Source: Flavobacterium limnosediminis JC2902 (GTDB taxonomy: Bacteria > Bacteroidota > Bacteroidia > Flavobacteriales > Flavobacteriaceae). Taken from it: a DNA stretch of 64,000 nt. The position numbers and the translations under genes were made by a program. The stretch is from positions 49,355 through 113,354 of the forward strand of contig NZ_AVGG01000012.1 of NCBI RefSeq assembly GCF_000498535.1. Direction: 5' to 3'. Positions 28,094 to 36,489 of this stretch are shown here, one piece after another; position 1 is the stretch's first letter; the number at the start of each line of letters is the position of its first letter. The notes under the pieces were generated by a model, which saw nothing but the letters and a program-made list of their open reading frames with translations, made no database searches and was not told where the DNA came from.

Positions 28094-29328
28094 TATTCTA
28101 TTTTAATCGCGCCGGTTTCGTTAATTTCCATATCAAAATATCGGACAGAAGCTAAAATATGATCAAAAATATCGGCCATAATGTGTTCGTATTCCACCAG
28201 ACGTTTGTCGTTAACAAAAGCATAGATTTCCAATGGCATTCCGTTTTGTGTAGGCTGTAATTGTCTGCACATAAACAACATGTCTTTATTTATTCCCGGA
28301 TGATTAGCAATGTAACGGTCAATGTATTTTCGGAAAACACCAAAATTGGTTAAGTTTCGTCCGTTTATTAAAACCGATTTATCAATGTTATGGGATCTGT
28401 TGAAATTATCAATATCCGTCTGACGATGGTCAAGATAAGGGGCTATCAACTGTATTTTTTTCAGATTATCAATTTCTTCCTCATTCAGAAAACGAATACT
28501 GCTGGATTTTAAAAGAATCGATCGTTTTAAGCGCCTTCCGTCTGAATCCAGCATACCGCGCCAGTTTTTAAACGAATCGGAAATCAGGAAATAAGTCGGA
28601 ATCGTGGTAATGGTATTGTCGAAATTCTGCACTTTTACCGTTGCCAGGTTGATTTCGATTACATCACCGTCGGCACCGTATTTTTCCATGGTAATCCAGT
28701 CGCCGATGCGAACCATATCGTTCACCGTAACCTGAATACTGGCAACAAATCCCAGAATTGTATCACGGAAAATCAAGATGATTAAGGCAGAAATAGCTCC
28801 GAAAGTGGCTAAAAGCTGTTCTAACCTCAAATTAAAAAGAATCAGGATAAAATAGACGATGCCATAAACCCAAAGTGTAATCATGATTACCTGAATATAG
28901 CTGTCGATAGGCTTGTCCCTAAATTTCGGCTGATCTTTTAAATAATCCTTAAGCGAATTGAAGATACTTCGGATAATCCAAAGTGACAGAATTATGATGT
29001 AAAATTTGACTCCCTTAGTAAATAAGCCTTCCCAATACACAAATTCTTTAAGGATAATAGGAACGGTTTTGTATACAAAGGAAAGCGTAAAAAGATGCGC
29101 TACGTATTTTGCCGTTTTATTGGCAACCAGAAAATCATCAAAAGTTGATTTGGTTCTTTCGGCTACAATAGCCATCAGGATAATTAATACTTTTTTGAAA
29201 AGATAATCTATAATATAAGCAACCACGACGAGAACCGCAATATTAACAGCTAAGTTAATGTAGTCCGCCATCGTATCGCTAAAATCCCATGATTTTAGAA
29301 GTTTATGTGCCCAATTGAAGATTTTCAT
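28090..29328 (-). CDS. Mechanosensitive ion channel family protein (MscS superfamily)
   Basis: 412 residues. Four to five membrane helices (to about residue 190), with the pore-lining helix and beta domain marked by ALIILIFRDTILGFVASIQVTVNDMVRIGDWI and GDVIEINLATVKVQNFDNTITTIPTYFL. The large C-terminal cytosolic domain is longer than in MscS (286 residues), as in YbdG-type channels. It releases solutes upon osmotic downshift. It is followed upstream in the same direction by a DUF3817 gene 8 nt away. Confidence 0.9.
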   Translation of the reverse strand: MKIFNWAHKLLKSWDFSDTMADYINLAVNIAVLVVVAYIIDYLFKKVLIILMAIVAERTKSTFDDFLVANKTAKYVAHLFTLSFVYKTVPIILKEFVYWEGLFTKGVKFYIIILSLWIIRSIFNSLKDYLKDQPKFRDKPIDSYIQVIMITLWVYGIVYFILILFNLRLEQLLATFGAISALIILIFRDTILGFVASIQVTVNDMVRIGDWITMEKYGADGDVIEINLATVKVQNFDNTITTIPTYFLISDSFKNWRGMLDSDGRRLKRSILLKSSSIRFLNEEEIDNLKKIQLIAPYLDHRQTDIDNFNRSHNIDKSVLINGRNLTNFGVFRKYIDRYIANHPGINKDMLFMCRQLQPTQNGMPLEIYAFVNDKRLVEYEHIMADIFDHILASVRYFDMEINETGAIKIEY

Positions 29329-29336
29329 ACCCTAAA

Positions 29337-29612
29337 TTAAAGTATTTTTTTCTCAACATAAAAGGTTCCGAACGGAATTACCGATGCAATACAAACCTGA
29401 AAGTACTTTTTCCATGACCAGTTGTCTTCCATTTTGAACATTGTTGCCAAAACTACGTAAGCTACGAAAAGCAGTCCGTGTGCCATTCCAACAGGGAAAA
29501 GAAGCGTTTTGTACAAATCGATATTTGTCGGTTTCAGGAAAAGCATATTGCTGAACAAAACTATAAGAGAAATTCCTTCCAATAAAGCGACAATTTTAAA
29601 AATACGTGTCAT
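29337..29612 (-). CDS. DUF3817 family membrane protein
   Basis: 91 residues with three membrane helices. The typical DUF3817 pattern FKIVALLEGISLIVLF, LFPVGMAHGLLFVAYVV and a short final helix is complete. It shares a transcript with the MscS-type channel. No function is established for the family. Confidence 0.85.
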   Translation of the reverse strand: MTRIFKIVALLEGISLIVLFSNMLFLKPTNIDLYKTLLFPVGMAHGLLFVAYVVLATMFKMEDNWSWKKYFQVCIASVIPFGTFYVEKKIL

Positions 29613-29738
29613 ATTAATAAGGTATTGAAAATTAAATACTTAAATGTTTAACTAACTCAACGTTTTAGATTTTCATCATAAAACAGTCCAAATGTAGCGC
29701 AGAAATTAAAGAAAAGCCACATTTTAACTAAAACTTAT

Positions 29739-29765
29739 AAAAAAACTACGCATAAAGCGTAGTTT
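29739..29765 (-). terminator. Terminator after the gene at 29798-30208
   Basis: On the minus strand: stem AAACTACGC/GCGTAGTTT with a 5-nt loop followed by T-rich sequence. Located 33 nt downstream of the stop of the unknown gene. Confidence 0.8.
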
Positions 29766-29797
29766 CGGTATTCTATAAAAAAGAGTAATCTTATTAA

Positions 29798-30208
29798 TTA
29801 GTATGCCATAAAAGACTTGTTGTATTCTCTTAAATCGGCTACATTATTCTTGTTATTTAAATCAAGGAACAATGAAATCAGGTATTCTAAACTCTCCATA
29901 TTCGTGGTTTCTTCCGTTATATTGGTAGAAGTACCGTCAAATCCTTCAATTGGTTCATCGTCCGGAATGGCGATAAAAAAGCCGTTATTGTTTTCAATAT
30001 GCTCATAGGTTAAACGAATAGCCTTAACCAATACAGGATTTTGTTCTTCAAGAGCATATTCTCTTAATTTTTTTAAATCTGTAATTAATGTTTCGGCATT
30101 AAATCCGTTTTTGAATAAATCAAGCTGGATTTTATTGATTAATTTTTGTGCAGTTGGGTTTTCCACGGTAATTTGTTGATTAGTTAAGAACTTGAAATCG
30201 GTTTGCAA
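29798..30208 (-). CDS. Hypothetical protein, flavobacterial type
   Basis: 136 residues, not recognised. It is acidic and helical without signal peptide or membrane segment. One region, FFIAIPDDEPIEG, is followed by a Thr/Asn-rich linker and a final helix (MESLEYLISLFLDL). Its own terminator and an upstream region of over 300 bp suggest an independent gene. Base composition is like its neighbours. Confidence 0.6.
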   Translation of the reverse strand: MQTDFKFLTNQQITVENPTAQKLINKIQLDLFKNGFNAETLITDLKKLREYALEEQNPVLVKAIRLTYEHIENNNGFFIAIPDDEPIEGFDGTSTNITEETTNMESLEYLISLFLDLNNKNNVADLREYNKSFMAY

Positions 30209-30535
30209 AAATAAACTTTATTCTCTTTTTTGAAATAAAAAACACTCATTTATTTTTCATAATCTGCTATTTACTGATTATTACACCAATAGTCCTTTTA
30301 AAATCGGGAACAGACTGCATTTCATCGGTGTTTTTTTTTATTCAACTGATTTAACATTCTATCGCATATGTAAGAAAAAAGTTTAACTTAAATTTGTAGT
30401 ATTCAATAAATTGAATCAGATTCATGCAGTAAACCACAGACTGTATTTAGTTTCAAAAACGACCCTGGAACAACGGTACTTCATTTTTATGAAGCAGTGT
30501 TTTTCTATTACCAATGAGAATAAATAGTTTTTGAG
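30209..30535. other. 327-bp divergent intergenic region upstream of the Pel-like operon
   Basis: AT-rich and non-coding. It contains the promoter word at 30389-30396 and about 140 nt between it and pelF, a leader long enough for regulation, although no convincing hairpin or riboswitch was seen. A T-run at 30331-30340 is the only low-complexity tract. Confidence 0.55.
30389..30396 (+). promoter_or_regulatory. Putative -7 promoter element of the Pel-like operon
   Basis: TAAATTTG matches TAnnTTTG. No strong -33 TTG is seen at the usual spacing. Confidence 0.45.
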
Positions 30536-32083
30536 ATGGCTAAAAAATACGATGTCCTGATGATTCTGGAAGGAACTTATCCTTATAATGGTGGCGGTGT
30601 TTCCACATGGTCGCATATGCTTTGTAACGAGGTGAAAAATGCGAATTTCATATTATACTCCATTAATGCCCAATACGAAAGCAAATCCCGATACGAACTA
30701 AGCAGTAGCGTAAAACAGATTGTCCAGGTTCCGTTATGGTCTCCTCTTGAGCCACAGGAAATGATTAACTACGGAAAACATTTTCATACAATTGTTGGCG
30801 AAAAAGAGGAACTGGATGAGAAAATAATCGAAGAAAAATTTGTTCCCATTTTCAGAAAAATGATTACAAACATTTATTCAGACACCCGCAAGGCTGAAGA
30901 TTTTGATGTAATTATCTATACCATGTGGCAGTTCTTTCAACTGCATGATTACAAAAAAACAATGCAGAGTATGGTGGTATGGAGAACATTTTGCGACTTG
31001 GTTGTGGAATTAAGCAAAAACACGAAAGAAGAAGCCACACTAAATGACCTTACTTTCGGAATGCGCTGGATCTATCGTTTTTTAATTCCGCTTACCATAG
31101 ATGTCCCAAAAGTAGATATTTCGCATTTAACCATTTCCGGTTTTCCCGTAATCCCTGCTTTAGTCTTGAAATACAAATACAATACCCCAATGATTGCTAC
31201 GGAACACGGAGTGTTTATCAGGGAACGTTTATTGGCCATAAATTCTTCCGAATACTCGTATTTTTTAAAAAAACTGCTTATAAAATTTTCAGAAAGCATC
31301 ACGGAATTGGTCTATTATAAATCAGATCTGATTCTATCCGTAAATAAATTCAATATAAGTTGGGAAAAAATATACGGTGCCAATCATGACATTATCGAGG
31401 TGATTTATAACGGGATAGACCACAATCTGTTTGTTCCTTCACCAAAACCAGAAGCTACAAGGGATGTGCCCACAGTTGTTGCCGCAGCCCGTATATTCGA
31501 TTTAAAGGACATCATCACCATGATAAAATCCTGTGGTGTCGTTAAAGAAAAAATCCCTAATGTTCAATATTTGGTTTATGGTGACAAAAACGCAGTTCCC
31601 GAATACACCAGAGAATGTGAAAAGCTGATAATGGAAATGGGTCTGCAAAACAATTTCAAAATAGCGGGGTTTCATAACAAACCCCATGAACTGTTTTGTG
31701 AAGGGGACATTTCCATCCTTACCTCAATCTCGGAAGGATTTCCGTACACAGTTCTGGAATCCATGAGTTGCGGAATCCCGGTAGTTGCCACCGATGTGGG
31801 AGGAGTTACCGAAGCCCTTGATGAAAATTGCGGATTTATATGCAAACCGAAAGCATACAGGGAAATAGGAAATTGTGTTATTAAACTGTTAGAAAACAAA
31901 GAACTGAGAGAGAAGATGGGGGTGAATGCGAGACGCAAAGTGACCGAAAATTTCACTATAGAAAAATTCATACGAGAATATGAAGAAGCCTATGAGAAAG
32001 TAATGCATACCGCCGTTGCACAAGATAATTCAAAAAATATTTATTACCAACTAGCAGAAAGAAAAGCTATGGAAGCCTCATAA
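30536..32083 (+). CDS. pelF: PelF-like GT4 glycosyltransferase
   Basis: 515 residues, the length of PelF (about 507). The DUF3492-type N-terminus is evident: VLMILEGTYPYNGGGVSTW. The C-terminal GT4 part has an EX7E motif at Glu400-Glu408 (SEGFPYTVLESM), followed by GIPVVATDVGG. PelF is the cytosolic enzyme that polymerises UDP-activated N-acetylhexosamine into the Pel polysaccharide. No signal or membrane helix is present. It is the first gene of the operon, 11 nt before the PelG-like gene. Confidence 0.9.
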   Translation: MAKKYDVLMILEGTYPYNGGGVSTWSHMLCNEVKNANFILYSINAQYESKSRYELSSSVKQIVQVPLWSPLEPQEMINYGKHFHTIVGEKEELDEKIIEEKFVPIFRKMITNIYSDTRKAEDFDVIIYTMWQFFQLHDYKKTMQSMVVWRTFCDLVVELSKNTKEEATLNDLTFGMRWIYRFLIPLTIDVPKVDISHLTISGFPVIPALVLKYKYNTPMIATEHGVFIRERLLAINSSEYSYFLKKLLIKFSESITELVYYKSDLILSVNKFNISWEKIYGANHDIIEVIYNGIDHNLFVPSPKPEATRDVPTVVAAARIFDLKDIITMIKSCGVVKEKIPNVQYLVYGDKNAVPEYTRECEKLIMEMGLQNNFKIAGFHNKPHELFCEGDISILTSISEGFPYTVLESMSCGIPVVATDVGGVTEALDENCGFICKPKAYREIGNCVIKLLENKELREKMGVNARRKVTENFTIEKFIREYEEAYEKVMHTAVAQDNSKNIYYQLAERKAMEAS

Positions 32084-32094
32084 ATCGAAGCATA

Positions 32095-33711
32095 ATGAAT
32101 AAACACGATCAAAATATAGAGAATCTTATAAATGCCATTAAGGATAAGATTGGAAAACCTGTGAGCAATAGGGTAGTGGCCGCTACTATTGAATCATTAG
32201 GTATTCGTGACATTGATACGATGCCTGATTTCGGTTCCGCTTCCATAAGAGCCCTTGCGGATTTGGTTTACAATAAAATGATTACTGCACCGGATTATAA
32301 TTCGTTGAAAAACAAAAAGGAATCGGAACTTGAGATGTCTTCAGAAACAAAAACTTTCCAGGTTTCGGATTATTTACCGATAAAGTTGCGGATTCTCGCC
32401 AAATACTATCCTTTGGGGATTTTCCACCTAATGCCTGTATTTGTTCAGATTCTGGCTATTGTTCTTTTCGGATATTCGCTGTGGACCTACATCGGCTTTA
32501 ACCATATGCAATCCACCGCCGTTGTTTTGGGCGTAATTGTAGGATTGATTACCACCGGAGGTTTTGTTCAGGTAATTGGAAGACAGGCTTCATTTTATTG
32601 GAATTATGAAGATTACAGTCTGACACATAAAACCATAAATTATCTGGTTTTAATGGGCATAAAATGCATTTTTGTAGTGTTGTTCACCATTTTTTGTCTG
32701 AATTTTTTCTTTCATGTATATCCCAACAAATTACTCTTGATTTTATTCATGTATGCATTCTTAATAGGATGCCTGCTCCTTGTAATCGCACCGTTGCATA
32801 CCATAAAACAACGATGGTTTATATCAGTAGCTATTTTTTTAGGAACAGTCATTGCCATTTTGCTTAAAAAGTATACCCTAATGTCAATCTATCTTACGCA
32901 TTGGACCGGAATCAGCATAGCAATTATTTCTGCGGTAATCTATTTACAGTATTTTTTTAAAAACAAAATTGACAAGTACCAGATTGACTGCAATATGGAA
33001 ATTCAGACTCCGGTAATGATTTATAAGAATTACTATTATTTTTTTTACGGTTTACTGGTTTATGTTTTCATTTTTATCGACCGTATTTTAGCCTGGTCCG
33101 TGGATGTGAGCGGTACAATTCCGTACATGGTGTATTTTGAAAAAAATTACGAATTGGGTATGGATATGGCTATTCTGGTTTTTCTGCTGCTTTCAGGAGT
33201 TTTGGAATACAGTTTGGCCGCATTTTCAAAATTTATCGACCTTGGTCAGAAAAACACCTCCTACAGTTCTCCGGATAAATACAACACCGGACTTTATAAA
33301 ATGTATTGGCATCATATCGGTTTACTTTTCCTGTCGGCCATTTTAATTTTCATACTGATTTACTTTATGATTACTGCCTCTTGGGGATATGAAGCTCATT
33401 TCAGGGAAGTGTTTGAGGAATTAAGTTTTAAGGTTTGTATTATTGGAGGGATCTCCTATTTTTTTCTTGCCTGGGGGATGTTGAACACTTTGTATATGTT
33501 CACACTCAATCAACCGGTTAAACCTTTACGGGCAATAGTTCTTGCATGTCTGATAAATGCTGTGACAGGATTTTTACTGAGTCGTTTTATTTCCTATGAA
33601 TACAGTGTTGGAGGACTTCTGTTTGGGTCTTTAACTTTTATGTTGTTAACATTAAAAGAAAATATCCAATTTTTCAAAAATTTAGACTATTACTATTATG
33701 CAGCATATTAA
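32095..33711 (+). CDS. pelG: PelG-like inner-membrane polysaccharide transporter
   Basis: 538 residues, longer than the usual roughly 456. About 100 hydrophilic residues precede the first helix (about 116-135). Then come about twelve membrane helices in the PelG pattern (GLITTGGFVQVIGRQASFYWNYEDY; later WYxxHH-like YKMYWHHIGLLFLSA). PelG belongs to the MATE/MOP-like flippase superfamily and works with PelF to move polymer across the inner membrane. The N-terminal addition is not part of known PelG. The gene overlaps the next one by 14 nt. Confidence 0.88.
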   Translation: MNKHDQNIENLINAIKDKIGKPVSNRVVAATIESLGIRDIDTMPDFGSASIRALADLVYNKMITAPDYNSLKNKKESELEMSSETKTFQVSDYLPIKLRILAKYYPLGIFHLMPVFVQILAIVLFGYSLWTYIGFNHMQSTAVVLGVIVGLITTGGFVQVIGRQASFYWNYEDYSLTHKTINYLVLMGIKCIFVVLFTIFCLNFFFHVYPNKLLLILFMYAFLIGCLLLVIAPLHTIKQRWFISVAIFLGTVIAILLKKYTLMSIYLTHWTGISIAIISAVIYLQYFFKNKIDKYQIDCNMEIQTPVMIYKNYYYFFYGLLVYVFIFIDRILAWSVDVSGTIPYMVYFEKNYELGMDMAILVFLLLSGVLEYSLAAFSKFIDLGQKNTSYSSPDKYNTGLYKMYWHHIGLLFLSAILIFILIYFMITASWGYEAHFREVFEELSFKVCIIGGISYFFLAWGMLNTLYMFTLNQPVKPLRAIVLACLINAVTGFLLSRFISYEYSVGGLLFGSLTFMLLTLKENIQFFKNLDYYYYAAY

Positions 33712-34507
33712 ACTCTTTTTCTGTGTCCTTCCTACATTAATAGGACTTGAGCTTTTCGCAAATACTGATGAGAAGTCTCGTGTTCTTTTTTGTTACGGTA
33801 AATTGAATCCGACCGAAATAAAAGGGTTTGATTATGTTATTCTTGAATCTAAAAATTACAATGCATCCGATATCAAAAAAGTCAAAAGTCTCAACGGGAA
33901 AGTTTTGGCGTACATCAGTTTGGGTGAAATCAACAGCCAAGCCAGATATTACGAACAATTGAAAGACCTCACATTGGGTAAAAATGAAAATTGGGACAGT
34001 TATTATTTAGACCTGAGATCGGAAAAAACTTCAACCATACTGTTTTCAATCATTGAAAAAATATTAGCTGACGGTTATGATGGTTTATTCCTCGATAATA
34101 TCGACAATTTTACCATTTACGGATTTCAGAAGGATCAGAAAAATGAAATTGTTTCTTTCATGAAAAAATTAAAATCCATTTATCCGCAGCATTTTATCCT
34201 GCAGAATGCCGGCATTGAATTGGTTCCGGAAACGGCTGGATATATTAATGGAGTAGTAGTAGAATCGGTAGCCAGCGACTACACTTTTGCAGACAATAAA
34301 TACAAACTGAGAGATGAAAATGAATATACGGAATACGTCAGAAAACTCAATTCGCTGAGAAAAAAATACAATTTTCCAATAATTCTGGTGGAATACGCAG
34401 ATACTGTAAAGTTATACAACGACATAAAAAAAAGAATCTCAAGAACCAATTTTCTGTATTTCATAGGAACAATCGATCTTCAGAGTTTACCAAATTTCAC
34501 TAACTAA
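33698..34507 (+). CDS. GH114-type secreted glycoside hydrolase (PelA hydrolase-like)
   Basis: 269 residues with an N-terminal signal peptide (to about residue 22). The rest is one alpha/beta barrel of the endo-alpha-1,4-polygalactosaminidase superfamily, the same superfamily as the PelA hydrolase domain. Conserved sites: VLAYISLGEINSQARYY, DGYDGLFLDNIDN with a catalytic Asp, and INGVVVESVAS with the putative catalytic Glu. It should trim or release galactosamine-containing Pel-like polymer in the periplasm. In Pseudomonas this activity is fused to the deacetylase in PelA. Here it is a separate gene. Confidence 0.85.
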   Translation: MQHIKLFFCVLPTLIGLELFANTDEKSRVLFCYGKLNPTEIKGFDYVILESKNYNASDIKKVKSLNGKVLAYISLGEINSQARYYEQLKDLTLGKNENWDSYYLDLRSEKTSTILFSIIEKILADGYDGLFLDNIDNFTIYGFQKDQKNEIVSFMKKLKSIYPQHFILQNAGIELVPETAGYINGVVVESVASDYTFADNKYKLRDENEYTEYVRKLNSLRKKYNFPIILVEYADTVKLYNDIKKRISRTNFLYFIGTIDLQSLPNFTN

Positions 34508-34515
34508 TTAAAGAT

Positions 34516-36486
34516 ATGATAATTTCAAGTTACATAATTACCGGATTTGTGAGGCTGTGTCTCATGGTGCTTTTTTTGTTCTATCTGAACAGAAAAATAA
34601 TTACCTATTCAAAATCTGTAAATTATTTTGATTTTATCGCCAAACAATGGTTCAAGTATGGAAGTATGTTGATCTTAATTATTTTCTGCCTTGTCCAGAT
34701 CGGAATTTACAATTTATCAAATACGTTAATCATACTATTCGGAATCTTTATAATCGATTATTTCGGAATTAAGGGATTGCCTAATTTTATAAACGTCACA
34801 TCACAAAAAATCAAGAAAAATATATTTGAACTTATTCAGAACATAGAACTTAAAAAACCGCTTAGCTTTTTTATTTTGCCACGCTCAAATCCGAAAGAAC
34901 GCAACAACAGGCTCTGGTATCTTTTTCTGCTCTCAACTGTTGGTTTGGTAACATTTTTCAGTCGTTCTATCTTTTATCCTTTCGATATGTTTTCATTATC
35001 AGGCTCATGGATTTCAGATTTAGAAAGCGTTATTGATTTCGATTCACAAAGATGGTTTACCAACGAAATAGCCCCCGTTGGAGAGCATGCCTTAATTAAT
35101 TTTTACGGAAAATTTGTAAGCGTCACACCAGAAGTTGCCCTACAGTCCTCAGGGATTTTGGAAGCAGTTTTAATAAGTGTTCTACTATTTTGGGTGGTAA
35201 ACAAAATCTCCAATTCTAAAATAATTGCACCACTTCTGGCATCTCTTTTTTATGCTGTAAGTTATACCATATTACCGGTAAACCTGAGTTATATTTTACA
35301 GCATCAATCCCTTTATCTAGCAATAGCTCTCGCGCTTCCGGCTATGGTTATCTATTTGAAACCCGGATTTATGCACACCAGTAACCGGAATTGTTTTATA
35401 AACTACATAATGGCATTTACCGCAATCGGTCTTATTGATATTTTTACCCTAATCGTATTGGTTTTTCCTTTCCTGATTATCGGGTTGATAACATCTTCTC
35501 TTAAATATAAGATCTCAAATTTAATTGCCATTGCGGCATATATAATCTCTATCGCGATTCTTTGGGGAATTTACGGTATTGCATGCTTTCATTTCAGCGA
35601 TGATTTCCTTTTGTTTTTACATTCCGGACTGATGTCAGTAAGCTCCTATACGTACTTTTCACATCTGATAGTTTCCTACGATAAACTGATGGTATTTTAC
35701 CTGTATTTGAGTTATTTCTGTATTCTTATCTGTCTCCTTCTGATCTTTATCAAAAAAGAAAAATGGAATGCTGCCTTGTGTTTTCTGTTGTATTTCAATT
35801 TTTTGGTTATGCTTTCAAAAGTGTATAACGACTGGATTGATACTGATTTGATTAAGCTGTCATTAGGTGTTTTTATCCCTATTTTATTAGGAATTACTAC
35901 TTCTATAATAATCAGGTTTGTCTATGTTTTTTACTCAAAAATAGAGGTCATAAAACCGGTATTTGCAGTTATACTGATTGCTGGGGTTCTTTATTCCGCT
36001 GTTCATTATCAGGGTAAGGAATACAAAAAACTTCACCGGACAGACAATATTCCGAAGGAGCTGATTAACGTTTATGAGAAAATAACAGCGAGTTATTTTC
36101 CTTTATCCTATGCCGTTGTAAACGATTACACTACCCAAGCAATAAGTTTAAACAAACACTTTTTTATTCATTACACCGACTTTAATGAGAGTTATCTGAA
36201 AAGGGATTCCATTTATTTTAAAAACAGAAAGAGTAAAATATTTCTCAAAAACAACCCGGAATATGTACTACCGGAAAGTATCTTGGTATTTGTCTACAAA
36301 AAAGGGGATGACAAAACCAATCGCATCATAGTCAATGTCGAAATAACGCCTGTTATACTTTCAAAACTTAAAATACTCAAAAAAAGAGGCCGGGAAATAA
36401 ATGTCTACTATGAAAGCGATCTTATTAAAGTTTTTGAGATTGTAAACACCCCGAAACAAAGTAAAACAGATGATTTAATTTTCTAA
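34516..36486 (+). CDS. Polytopic membrane protein, GT-C-like, in Pel-like operon
   Basis: 656 residues with about 12-13 membrane helices (residues 5-500) and a soluble C-terminal part of about 150 residues. I do not recognise a named family. After the third helix comes an extracytoplasmic loop with acidic residues (SDLESVIDFDSQRWFTNE) and GEHALINFYGKFV, an arrangement like the catalytic first loop of GT-C glycosyltransferases. It sits between the hydrolase and the deacetylase-barrel gene with 8-nt and 3-nt gaps, so it is an integral operon member. It could take the place of PelE/PelD as membrane scaffold, or add a side group to the polymer. Confidence 0.6.
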   Translation: MIISSYIITGFVRLCLMVLFLFYLNRKIITYSKSVNYFDFIAKQWFKYGSMLILIIFCLVQIGIYNLSNTLIILFGIFIIDYFGIKGLPNFINVTSQKIKKNIFELIQNIELKKPLSFFILPRSNPKERNNRLWYLFLLSTVGLVTFFSRSIFYPFDMFSLSGSWISDLESVIDFDSQRWFTNEIAPVGEHALINFYGKFVSVTPEVALQSSGILEAVLISVLLFWVVNKISNSKIIAPLLASLFYAVSYTILPVNLSYILQHQSLYLAIALALPAMVIYLKPGFMHTSNRNCFINYIMAFTAIGLIDIFTLIVLVFPFLIIGLITSSLKYKISNLIAIAAYIISIAILWGIYGIACFHFSDDFLLFLHSGLMSVSSYTYFSHLIVSYDKLMVFYLYLSYFCILICLLLIFIKKEKWNAALCFLLYFNFLVMLSKVYNDWIDTDLIKLSLGVFIPILLGITTSIIIRFVYVFYSKIEVIKPVFAVILIAGVLYSAVHYQGKEYKKLHRTDNIPKELINVYEKITASYFPLSYAVVNDYTTQAISLNKHFFIHYTDFNESYLKRDSIYFKNRKSKIFLKNNPEYVLPESILVFVYKKGDDKTNRIIVNVEITPVILSKLKILKKRGREINVYYESDLIKVFEIVNTPKQSKTDDLIF

Positions 36487-36489
36487 ACT

